DNA from: Mixophyes australis
Taxonomy: Eukaryota; Chordata; Amphibia; Anura; Limnodynastidae
Assembly (NCBI GenBank): GCA_036250195.1
Contig: JAVHZZ010000002.1
Span: 69,988,205-70,052,204, forward strand
Reading direction: 5' to 3'
DNA length: 64,000 nucleotides
Part shown: one piece after another, positions 1 to 12,100 of the stretch
How positions within the stretch are numbered: the stretch's first letter is position 1
How the letters are laid out: each line of letters opens with the position of its first letter
Made by a program: the position numbers and the translations under genes
Notes under the pieces: generated by a model
What the model was told of the DNA's origin: nothing
What the model saw: only the letters and a program-made list of their open reading frames with translations
Database searches by the model: none

Positions 1-2
1 TT

Positions 3-470
3 GTTTCCTCACGCCCAGCCACTTTTCCCAAGCATTGGATGGCAAGCCTTTTACTAGCTAAAGCCTTGGACTCTATTTACAAGCTGGCTACTAAGCACGG
101 AGGTTGCATTGCAGATCTTTTCATGCAAATATGGGGCTGGAAGCCACTGCAAGATGGGAGAACAGTATCATGCCTCAATTCTAAGAGTAGTATGACTAGT
201 TCTAATGCTCCTACTAATAAGAGGAAAGGATTTCAAAAGCTTTCAGTAGATGTCCAGGACATCTTTTCTCCGGAAGAATCCGACTCTCTCCTTCTACCAG
301 TGCCTTCCAAAATTGTAACACCTTTGCGGAAGGATCGATTGACTATTCAAGCAAAGTCTGCTTTGTCAACAGTCCGCAAAAAAGGTTCTGTCGCAGTCTA
401 CGAAGAGTCGCCCATGCCGGAGTTAGAGCCAAGAGCACCAAGAAGACGTAAGACTAGAACAGTGATCAAG
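3..470 (+). CDS. ESPL1: ESPL1 exon (partial, first in window)
   Basis: The frame is open from base 3 to a consensus donor (AAG|GTGAGT at 470/471) and ends in phase 0. The 156 codons encode a helical stretch ([14 protein letters not shown]) followed by a basic, Ser/Lys-rich linker. Because the frame is open to the window edge, the ATG at 39 is an internal Met, not a start. The linker is poorly conserved; assignment to separase rests on its in-phase joining to the following exons. Confidence 0.75.
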
Positions 471-3106
471 GTGAGTGCATATTTTTTAACAAAATTATTG
501 TTTCACCTATGCATATGTAATAGGTAATGTAGAAGTTACCAGGAGAATAGATTAGTTAAGCAGACATGAATAAAGTCAAAATATTCTAATTGGGCATCAA
601 GGTTTGTGTTGGAGGCTCTGTGAGGTTAGCAAAGAACTCGCTGGTTCCTAGTAAATTATTAAACTGCATTCTCCATGATTATTAGCTGAGCCCTCAAAAT
701 AACTATTCCTGCAGTGTTTCCAATGGGTGCACGTTTATAGCAAGTGGAAAATGTCAGGTGCTTTGTTCAGCTCTAAAAGAATAGACAAATTCTCTTCACA
801 TGCAGAGCAGTGTATGCTCTAAGCAGTTTCTCATGACTTCTTTCAGGTTGAATTTAGTGACAGTGACCTAGAAATGCCTGATGACACCGATACTGATCCA
901 ACTTGGAAAGGCAAAAAACAAACTGAGCGTGCAAACCCTGGTACTCGAGGGAGGGTGAAGAGCTGTACTCTCCCAGCTGCCTCAGAATCTGAGGAGGAGG
1001 AGGTAAACACAAAAAGCAGACCAAGGAAAGGAAGAGGTAGCACAAAGAAAGCGCCAAAAGAAAGCCGCTCTCCTGGGATGCAGAGGCGCCGTCCACAGGG
1101 AAAACTGGATTTGGCTCCAGTGGAAGTCTTGAGATCAATAGAAGAGGAACCCGAGTGGGTTTTGGATCTCAGTATTGATGAACTACGGACTTCTGATACA
1201 GAGGAGCCAAAACTTCTAAGAGGTGAATAGCTGGCAATTAGTGAAATATTTTAACCTTTTCCTTATTTATACTTTCGTAAACATGCACACCTTCCAATCC
1301 TTTTTTAGGCACTGCATACACTTGTTTGTTTGTACTTTAACTTAATTTTAACTTAACTTTATTTTATCATAAACAAGTGTCGTGCTTCTAGTTACTTGAA
1401 TCTTCGGTTTGCTAGCATTATTTAAAATGGCAATTTTATTAAAGGCAAAACCTTGATGGGCTTTGCCTTTTAATAAAAATTTCTTAGTCATCCAATCTAG
1501 GGAACCTGCTATCATGGGGTTGTACGAGGGCGCTGGGAGTTGGCACTTAAATAGTTAGCTAACTGCTGCTGGCTCCTTCCCTCTGCAACTCCTAGCTAGT
1601 TTATTTAAGTGCCCAAGGAGTTTGAGCTGTAGTTTTTTGTAGGATGTCTGGTCGTGGGGCCAGTCCACGGCAGTGTCTGACTAGGTCAAACTGCAGGAAC
1701 GTCTGGTACGTTTCTATTTGTTGCTGGAACCAAAGTGGATGACAGGTTAGGTGTGTACAGAGCTGCAGTTGGCTGTCGGTAAGAGTCTGGAATAAGGGGA
1801 CAGTGGATGCTTCCCCCCCCCCCCTTGCTGCTGTTTTTTGGTGTATTCCTTTTTTCTATTTTGCCAGTGTCAAGGTTTGTCTATTCAAAATGTTCTGCTA
1901 AACTTCCGGTGGGACAGACGGACCGGGATGCGCTCTATGTACAGTGTGTAGCTGGGGTCCGGGGCGCAGGGGGCGTCCTCGCTGTCGGTGGGGGAGCTGG
2001 CGTGGGATATCTTCACTGGCCCAATCGGTCTTTTTGCTTGCACAGCTCATTACCCTACAGGCAGCCCGTGTTCTAGATAGCAAATCCTGCGAAGCTCCAA
2101 GGGAGAGGTCCGTCCGCTCGCCCAGGGAGTGCCTGAGAGTGGTGTTCTGGATAGCGCCCAGCCATGTGACCAAATGTGTAAACTGGGAAGCAAGGTAATA
2201 AATATGAAGATTGGGTAGGGCCAGAGCTCCTGAGTTTTCTGCTGCAGGGGGTATAAGTATTTTAGGCTGAACTACCATTTTAATAAGGTTTATCCTACTG
2301 GTGACTGTAAGAGGACATTTGCGCATGTGTGGCTTTTGGACTTAAAATTGACCCAAACACAGAATATTTAAAGTGCAACGTATTCCGAAGCCCAGGCTGT
2401 CACCAATATGCCCAATTACTTGAACCTATTGGTCCAGAAAAGCGACTGACAATACTCGGCATCAAGCTGAGGTTGCCACCCCAGCGAAAATCCACAGATT
2501 TGTTCCAGTTAATCTTGAGTCCTGAATAAATTCCAAATTGATCAACCACCTGTAAGACGATAGTTAAGGAATCATCCGGGTCCCTGAGCAAGATCTGCAT
2601 GTCGTTCGCATAGTGCTATACTGTCAGTGGCTCCTTCCACCTCTATGCCTCTAATGTTAACAACAATGGGAGCAAATTAAACATGCCAGGAGTTCGATTG
2701 CTAGAGCGAACATGGCAGGGGATAGTGGGCAACTCTGACGCGTTCCCCCGACCCAGACCAAACAGAGCTGTCGTGAAACCGTTAGCGCTCGTTCTGGCCG
2801 CTGGCGTAGATTAGAGTATTCTCACCAAGCTGATAAACCTGGGGCCTACACCAATGCTCTCCCGTATCTGCCAAAGGTAACACCACTCAACAGAGTCAAA
2901 GCCCTTGGCCGCAACCAGAGACACGACCACTTCCCTCTCCCCATCCGAGCGGGACCTCTGAATCTGTGTAATCATGGACTTACCAGGCATAAACCCTGTT
3001 TGGTCCGAGTGGACAATCTCGTGGATAACCTAATTTAGTCTAATGGGTAAAATCTTTGCCAGAATCTTGGCATCAGTAGTGATCAGAGATGTGTATGTGT
3101 GTATAG

Positions 3107-3139
<33 letters not shown>

Positions 3140-6100
3140 TTTTAGAAATTACAAAGCACATGTCTTAATAATCCTACTTTTAGATTACATTGTATTGACA
3201 TGACAAATAAACCTTGCTTACCCATAATTTAAAATGTGCGTGTTGTACAGATTCCATATTTCCAGATTACACATTTTAATGAACACTAATACGTGAGACT
3301 GCTTCATCTGTTAGGATTTTAAGGGTGGTGTAGCTTCTTGATTGGACAGATTTGTTGCTTAGCAGGTGTCTGAGCTACTACAAATTTCTAACCTTTGTCC
3401 GAAAAGTACACACTTTTAGAAACTTCCTTTACAGATTGTTATTAAAGTTAACTTAAATACATTATACTGTCTTTTTTCATGAAAAACAAACATGCTTTAT
3501 TTTGTACACCAGGTTATAAGGGGCAAAAGCCTTCCAAAAAGGAGAAGGTGGCAGAGTGTGAAATTCTGAGGAGAGATGTTGGAGGGGAGCAGCAGAGTTG
3601 GATTCCAGGAACAAAAGAGCGGGAAGCTGATACAAATATTTTCAGCTTAACAGGACTTTCATCCTCACTACCAGCTATATTCAGTAAGTTGTGTCTATTA
3701 AACGGGGCAAGCTATCTCATATGGTGTGATAACCTATGTTGAATTACAAATAACTTGAGCAATATCAACTTTGAGTGAGCATAGTCTTATCATTTTCTAT
3801 CGATATGACCATTCTAGAACGTTTTAAATGTAAAAACAATGGCAGATATGACTCTCAAAATAGAACATTTAATAGCATACATGTGTGCTCTGTTTTTGTT
3901 TATGAAATGAAGAGCCAAGTAGTTTCATGTATAGACCTCATCAAGCAATGCAATTGATGTTCTCCCCAGGCTCTGCTCTCTCTTTCAAACCTTGCTGATG
4001 TGCGCCCATGTAAAATGGGATTTTCATCACTTCTGCCTATAAAAACAAACTGCCTAAATGCAAGTGGTGCCATGTATGGCCATTTCATTAAAACAAAAAA
4101 AAATCCATGAAGCTGGGCCTTTATTATTATTTATTTTTTATTATGCAACAGTAAAATAGTCATTTTAGATTCAATTTTAACATGTGCAAAAGTATTTCTC
4201 TTTCCTGCCATTGGGGGACACTGCAACAATGGGGTATATAGTAGGTGGACCTGGAGTAAAGGCACTTTAACACTATTTGAGTGGATAACTCCTCCCCTAC
4301 TATGGAGCCAACTGGGGCCATATTCAGTTCTAGTAAAGTGCCTTCTGGAGTAGGGTGTTTTTTTTAGTGAGCTCTTGCCCCATGTTTTATATATTTAATG
4401 TTTTTCATGTTTTTTGTTTTTTTCTTCGGTTTTATTTATTTCTCTTTCATCCGGTCTGGGGGACACTGCTTACCATGGGTTGTGGAGGGGAGCTTGGGAG
4501 TTGGCACCTAACTAGTTAAACTTTAGTACTGCTGGCAAACCCCTCCCCTCTACATTTCCCCTGCCTCTTCCTATCCAGTTTTTTTTTAGGTGCCCAGGAG
4601 TTGGGGCAGCGTTTTTTAGTACTTAGTGTAAGTTTTAAAACTTTCATTTCTTTTATTTGATTTTCATTTTTATTTCAGGTGGCAGCGCTGGAGTGTGTTC
4701 TACTATAGAGAACACACTCACAGCTGTGCAGCACAGGCATTCCCCTGTCAGATGAGATCCAGCGGCTCTCACTGACAGGGACAGGAGAAGGAAGAATGGG
4801 TGCCTGATTTAGGAGTGACAAGCGGTGTCACGGACCGCTGTCACTCCTCCAGCCTCCCCGATAACCGGCGCTGCCATTACAGGCATAGAGCGCCGGTTAT
4901 CAGATACTTAAGATGTCCGGCGGCCATCTTGGATTTCATCAGTCGGCGCTACGGAGAGAGGAGGAAGGGGGCTATACCAAAATCCCCCCTCATACATAGG
5001 AGGGGGCATCAAGGTATCTTTCGCTGCGGAGACCTCAGTCTTAGAGGTCTCCACTACTCTGCCACCATCACAAGGAAGAATATTGTTTTTTACAAGTCAT
5101 CTTCCGCTGCAGAGACAGCATTACTGAAGGGGGGGGGGAGCTAAAGCATAGAGTTCCCCCCCCCCCCCCTTCCAGAGAGAGATGGTCTATCCCAGCCTTC
5201 TGGCGCCAAGAGAAGCCCGGGAAGAGTGAACAGAGCTGAGGGAGCAGGCACAGGATACTGCTGTTGGACTTCTCCCATTTGTGGCCTATGGGCTAAGTAT
5301 CTGATTTATTTAAACACATAATCGGTTTTGTTGTGCACAAACTGGGCTAGTAAGCCGGAGGATCTTACCCCCAGAGACAGAAGTCTCTTTAAGAAGGATA
5401 AGAGAAAGGCCAGCCATTTTCCCCCTTCTGCTGAACTTAGGGTTATTGCTGAAGGGGCATGGAAAAAGTCTGAAAGAAGGTTTTCTATTCCTAGGAGATT
5501 CTCCTCCCTGTATCCATTACAGGAGGAAGAGGAGGTTCGCTGGGAGACTATTCCCAAAGTAGATATCCCTATTGCCCGCTTGGCAAAGCATACCTTACTC
5601 CCAGCTCCTGGTTCAGCGTCCCTTCCGGACGCCAATGACCGCAAGGTTGAATCCCAGCTTAAATCCATTTTTGCGGCTGCGGGTTCTTTCAGACCTACAT
5701 TTGCCTCCGCTTGGGTGGCTAGAGCCATGGAAGCATGGGCAGACCAGCTGGCAGAGGCCTTACAGGACTCCGAACTTCTTCCCCTAGCCCTGCATTTGAA
5801 GGAGGCTTCAGGGTACCTTTATGAGGCAGCCCAGAACTCAGCGGCGGTTTCCTCTTCCATTCAGGCGGCCTCTATTTCAGCAAGAAGGACGCTTTGGCTG
5901 AAATCCTGGGAAGGTGATGCGGAATCAAAGAGGTCCGTTGAAACTATTCCGTTTTCTGCAGCAGGTTTGTTTGGCCCGGAATTAGATACCCTTATTTCAC
6001 AGGCTAGGGGGGGCAAAAGCACTTCCTTGCCAGTATATTCTTACAGGAGCCGCAACCCACGGGCCAGCTCTTTCCGTCAGCCCTTTCGGGGGACCTCCTC

Positions 6101-9100
6101 TCATAGGGGACAGTCCTTTAGAGGCAGACAATCCAATTCTCGAGGCTCCTCTACTAGGGGGAGATCCTCGTTTGCATCTAAGCGCCAGGCCTCCAAGACC
6201 CAGGAGAAGCCTGCGTCCTGACGACCACCCTGTACCACAGGGGGCCCCAGTGGGGGGACGTCTGTCTCTGTTTTGGGAACAGTGGGCAGCGTCTTCCCAA
6301 GATCCTTGGATCCGGGGAACTATTTCAGAAGGGTACAGGATAGACCTGTTGGGCCCGGCTCCACAGCGTTACTTCCAGACCCCGCTACCCCGGGATCCAT
6401 TAAGAAGACAGGCTATACAGGATTGTGTCGCTTCTCTTCTGCTTCAGAAGGTCATCTGCAGAGTTCCAGATTGCCAGAAAGGTCGGGGTTTCTATTCCAA
6501 CCTGTTCCTAGTCAAGAAGCCGGACGGTTCCTTTCGTCCCATCCTAAACTTAAAGGGCCTCAATGTTCACTTAAGGGTGGACAGATTTCGGATGGAATCT
6601 CTGAGGTCAGTGATAAACGGCCTAGAGAAGGATCAGTATATGGCATCCATAGATATAAAGGACGCATACCTCCACGTTCCCATTTGGATCCACCATCAGT
6701 CCCTTCTCAGATTCTCGGTGGGATCATTCCACTACCAGTTTCGGGCCCTCCCCTTCGGCCTCTCAACAGCGCCAAGGGTCTTCAGGAAAATTATGTCAAT
6801 AATGACAGCATGTCTTAACCTGCAGGGAGTTCAGGTCGTTCCTTATTTGGACGACCTACTGATCAAGGCCTCATCAGAGAATTGCCTACTTCATCACTTA
6901 TCCCTCACCCGAGCGGTTCTCGAGGACCACGGTTGGCTGATAAATTCAAAGAAATCCCAGATGGTTCCGTGTCAGCGCATGGTTTTCCTGGGACTCATCA
7001 TGGACACCAGCAAACAAAGAGTGTTTCTCCCAGTAGAGAAGATCAGCTCTATTCAGACTGTAACTACTCAGGTTTTGTCTTCCCCAAGCCCCTCAATGCG
7101 TTTATGCATGAGGCTACTCGGAAAGATGGTGGCCTCCTTCGAGACCATTCCCTTCGGTCGAGCCCATTCTCGATGTTTCCAGTGGGATCTATTGTCGAAG
7201 TGGTCAGGATCACACCTACACCTGGAACTTCAGAAGATCTCCCTATCCCCGAGGGCGAGAGAATCTCTTCAGTGGTGGCTGTTTCAGGATCACCTGAAAG
7301 TGGGCAGATCTTTTACTCCATGGTCGTGGATCATAGCCACGAAGGATGCCAGCCTGAAAGGTTGGGGGGGGGGGCGGTAATCCTGCACCTCCGACTCCAA
7401 GGACGTTGGTCGGTTCAGGAATCGGCCCTATCAATAAATGTATTAGAATTGAAAGCCATTCTCTTGGCCCTCAGGGGAGCACAGTCCCTTCTTCAGGGCC
7501 ACCCGGTAAGTATTCAGTCCGACAATGCCACGGCCGTGGCATATGTCAACAGGCAAGGAGGAACCAGGAGTGCAGCTGCCATGGATATAGCTGCTCAAAT
7601 ATTGGTTTGGGCAGAGCTATATGTTCCGGCAATATGAGCAGTTTTCATTCCAGGAATAGAAACCTGGGAGGCGGACTATCTAAGTCGAATCCAGATGACG
7701 CCGGGGGAGTGGTCACTCCACCCGGAAGTCTTCCAGTCTCTGGTTCAGAAGTGGGGTCTTCCGGACATAGATCTCATGGCCTCCAGGCACAACAGGAAAG
7801 TTCCAAGGTTTTGCGCAAGGGCAAGTGATCCCCTAGCGGTGGCAGTGGATGTCATGACTATGTCATGGGAGTTCAGGATGGGATACCTGTTTCCTCCAAT
7901 TCCCATGCTTCCTCGCGTCCTCAAACGAGTAAGGCAGGGCGGTCTGCCAGTAATACTAGTAGCTCCCTCTTGGCCGCGCCGAGTGTGGTACGCAGACATA
8001 TTGTCTATGGCGGAAGGACCAGGGGTCCACCTTCCGCATCGAGGCGACCTTCTTCTGCAGGGTCCATTCCAGCACCAGAGTTTACCTCAGCTCAGTTTAA
8101 CGGCATGGCTGTTGAAGCCAACCTTTGGAGGTCCAGAGGTTTTTCTTCCAGTGTAGTTAACACTTTGATGTTAGCTAGGAAACCTGTTTCATCTCGCATC
8201 TATCACAGGATTTGGAATGCCTACATTGGGTGGTGCAAAAACAGGACATGCAATTCGTCCGCTTTTCGTATTCCTCGCTTGTTAGCTTTTCTTCAGGAGG
8301 GTCTGGAAGCAGGTCTCAGATTAGGTTCCCTAAAGGTACAGGTATCGGCACTTTCAGTATTTTTTCATATGAAATTAGCTGATTTGCCAGATATTAGAAC
8401 TTTTCTTCAGGGAGTCTTGCACATACAGCCTCCTTATGTACCTCCTACAGCTCCATGGGATCTCAACATGGTACTGGATATGCTCAAGGGGCCTCCATTT
8501 GAGCCTTTGAGCGAGGCAGATTTAAAGTGGTTGACCTGGAAAGTCCTCTTTATTTTGGCTATCGCATCAGCTCGTAGGGTTACTGAATTAGGAGCCTTGT
8601 CCCGTCGAGAACCTTATTTGGTTTTCCACGAGGACAGAGTGGTGTTAAGGACCCTTCCTTCTTTTGTCCCGAAAGTAGTGTCAGCTTTCCATCTTAACCA
8701 GGCAATTGTAGTTCCGGTTTTCTCATCTTCTCATTCAGATAAACAATCTATGGATAAGTTGGATGTTGTTAGGGCTCTCCGCATATATGTCAAAAGAACT
8801 TCCCAGATTAGATGTACTGACTCTCTGTTTGTCCTTTATGACGCTAATAAGAGAGGCTGGCCAGCCTCAAAACAATCCATCGCAAGATGGATTACGTCTA
8901 TCATCAGACAGGCATATATAAAGGCTAACCGTCCTGTGCCGGAGAGACTTACAGCCCATTCCACCGGATCGGTAGGGGCTTCGTGGGCAGCAAGGAATGG
9001 AGCTTCTGCAGACCAGCTTTGCAGGGCAGCCACCTGGTCCTCTGTCCACACCTTTACAAAATTTTATCAGTTTAATGTTTTTGCATCAGCTGATGCAGAT

Positions 9101-12100
9101 TTCGCTTGTAATGCTTTACGAGCGGGATTTTCAGAGTAGTCCCACCCTTAGGGGGCTGTTTTAGAACGTCCCCCATGGTAAGCAGTGTCCCCCAGACCGG
9201 ATGAAAGAGAAAAGAGGATTTATGTACTTACGTTAAATCCGTTTCTCTGATTCCGTCTGGGGGACACTGTGATCCCTCCCTTCTGTTTTTCTTCTGTGTG
9301 CTCTTGTTTGACTGCCCTTTTTATCCTTGGGCTTTTTAAAACTAACTGGACAGGAAGAGGCAGGGGGATTGTAGAGGGGAGGGGTTTGCCAGCAGTACAA
9401 AACTTTAAATAGTTAGGTGCCAACGCCCAAGCTCCCCTCCACAACCCATGGTAAGCAGTGTCCCCCAGACGGAATCAGCGAAACGGATTTAACGTAAGTA
9501 CATAAATCCTCTTTTTTCATTTTAACTGATATGGGTCGCCTCCAGAGGGGTGACATGCCTGTCGGCTGCTTTCCCCCTGGGTCCCTGATCGTGGGATAGC
9601 AGCTGTTGGACTTCCCTCTTCCCTGCATACTCTTAGCTCCTTTTCACTGTAGCACTGACTGCTACTGAGCAGTGCATGCTATACCTTAGCCTGCTGCATT
9701 GCTCCCATGGAGCGCCTGTGGCTATCAGCGCGTCCCCTTGGCATTGAGCTTAGTTTCCCGCGGGGATGGCCGCCGAAGCAGATCTCTTTGACGGAGAGTA
9801 CAGCTTCGTTGGTTGCGCGGATCCACTCACAGGAAGCCTGCATCGTGGCTTCAGAGGGGCAGAGGAAAAAAGTAATACCTTAATATACATGTATATTATT
9901 GTAATAGGGGAGTTCTTCGTTTATTTGTAATTTGCTGCACCATGTATAAAGGGCCTTTCAAGACTAAAGGGTCTGCTGCAAAGCCTGTGCAATACTTTAC
10001 TTCTGCCAAGTGTAATGCAGAATTATCTTGTAGACAGTCTGACCCGGATGCCATGTGTGCAACGTGTGAGGGGGAGCTCCATGAACAGCGGGCATGGAGC
10101 GTGGAGGATTTAATCCTAGGTATTAGTAAAACCTTGGAGTTTGCAGTACCTGAAGTTACGGATTCTTATGGCTTCTCTTTTTAAAACAAAGAAGCAGACT
10201 GTTTGTTTCCCTCCTCCTCCTCATCTCTTAGGTGTATATTTGCTAAACTGGGGGTTTGAAAAAGTGGAGATGTTGCCTATAGCAACCAATCAAATTCTAG
10301 CTGTCATTTTGTAAAATGTACAAAATAACTAGAATCTGATTGCTTTCTATAGGTAGTAAATATAGTAGTAAATATACACCTTAGTTGGTCACTGTGGCCT
10401 GGCAGAAGCCTGATGGGAAGTATCAGATACCGGGTAGATTGAAATCTCTTTACCCCTTAGCTTTTGGAGGAGTCTGTTTAAATCAAAACATTCTCCAAAA
10501 GTGGATCCTCCCATTGCCTGCGTAAGTAGAACCACTGCTGTTCTGGTGCAAGATGCAGTTTCGCTCCAGGATGCTACTGGTAAGAAGTGTTTTCTTTCTG
10601 CACATATGGCAAAAGTTTATTTAGACCAAATATGTCTACAGCTTGGGTCAACAAAGTCATTCAAACCTAGGACGAACAAATTGCTAAAGGTCTGCAGGAA
10701 CACAGACCTAGGGCTGAGTTGTCGATGTGGAGCTCTGAAGCCGCCAGACAAATCCACCGCTTGACTGGATACAGGACGCTCTGATTCTGTGATGGTTGTT
10801 CGTCTGCTGTAATTCCAGGATCAGTGCCTGTGTTCTAGGGTTTGTTATTCGAGGCTGTGTCCTAGATCTCGTACTCTTCCTTCTGTGCAGATTCTTCACT
10901 ATAAGTGAGATATGGCTGAATTCTAAAACCATCCAATTCGTCCTTGGCTTTTGCTCAATTGATGTTCCTGGGCCTCGACTTCAATATGGTGTCAGAAGTT
11001 GTTCATCCCAGAGGACCAAGGTTCATTCACTTTAAAACAAGACCAGGGGGTAAATGTATCAATATGCGGGTTCTTCAACACCCGCGTGTTCAGCCTCTTC
11101 CACGATTAAATTTCAAGCGGCGCTGCATTGTAAAGGGTTAACTTCCCTTTACAATGCAGCGCCGCTTGAAATTTAATCGCGGAAGAGGCTGAACACGCGG
11201 GTGTTGAAGAACCCGCATATTGATACATTTACCCCCAGGTCCTTTCTGGCCAAGCGGGAAGTGTTCTTTCTCTGCTGCATGAATACTAGGAACCATGGTG
11301 TCGGTGTTCGAAGCTGTGCCTTTCGCTCCATTTCATTCCCAGACACTCCAGAGGGAGCTTCTCAAGAAATGGTCCAAATCCACCCTTCATCTGGACAGAC
11401 AGATTATCGTGCTTTCCCCAGCCATGTGTCACTCCCTCACGTGGTTGACCAGAGCACATCTGTTCAAGGGTCAGTCCTTCCAATCTTGGGAATGGACCGT
11501 GGTTACCACAGACGCCAGTCTGTCTGGTTTGGGTGCGGTCATCTCCAGTTTTAGGGCCTCTGGTCTTCACAGGAGCCCTCATTGCAAACCAGTATTCTGG
11601 AACTCTGCGATATATAGGTGCTCATTCAAAGTCAAAAGGTTCTGTTCTGAAGGTCCAATCGGACAGTGCTTCAGCAGTAGCCTTCCTTATCCATCAAGGG
11701 GGAATGTGCAGTGCTATGGCAATGTGGGAGACTGTGCAGATCATGTACTCTGCATAACATTAAGTTCTTGTGAGATTGGTCATATTTATCTCAGGGTTGG
11801 AGAACTGGGAGGCCACAGCCGCAAGAGGATCCACCTGGGGGAATGGTCACTTCACGCAGAAGTCTTTGCGCTTCTGGTTCAATGTAGGGGTCAGCCAAAG
11901 ATCTGTACTTCAATGCCCCTCTCATCTGCATAAAGTCCAGGGATTCAACTGCTGGGTACACTGATGCCATCCCATGACAGTTTCTTCTGTTGTACCTCTT
12001 TGCTTTGTTTCCTATTCTCCTGCCGGTGCTCAAGAAACTTAAATGAGGATGGGGCCTCACCATTCTTGTGGCTCCAGATTGACCGCGCAGGACATGGCAC

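Larger units (their letters stand above)
4430..9515 (+). mobile_element. Younger DIRS-1-like retrotransposon nested in the old one
   Basis: Inverted terminal repeats are at about 4440-4585 and 9345-9515; both contain GGGGGACACTGCTTACCATG and the CCTCTACA/TGTAGAGG block in opposite orientation. An internal complementary region at about 9165-9275 carries both terminal motifs head to head, the arrangement expected of the DIRS circle-junction template. Gag, RT, RNase H and tyrosine recombinase follow in order with only a few lesions. Because it lies between the left end and the coding part of the older element, it must have inserted later. Confidence 0.85.

Noticed and set aside
39..41. ATG at 39 as the start of a gene
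   Set aside because: The frame is open upstream to the window edge and joins the separase exons downstream, so this is an internal Met.
5306..5728. 140-codon reverse-strand ORF opposite DIRS gag
   Set aside because: Antisense shadow of the gag frame; no independent homology.
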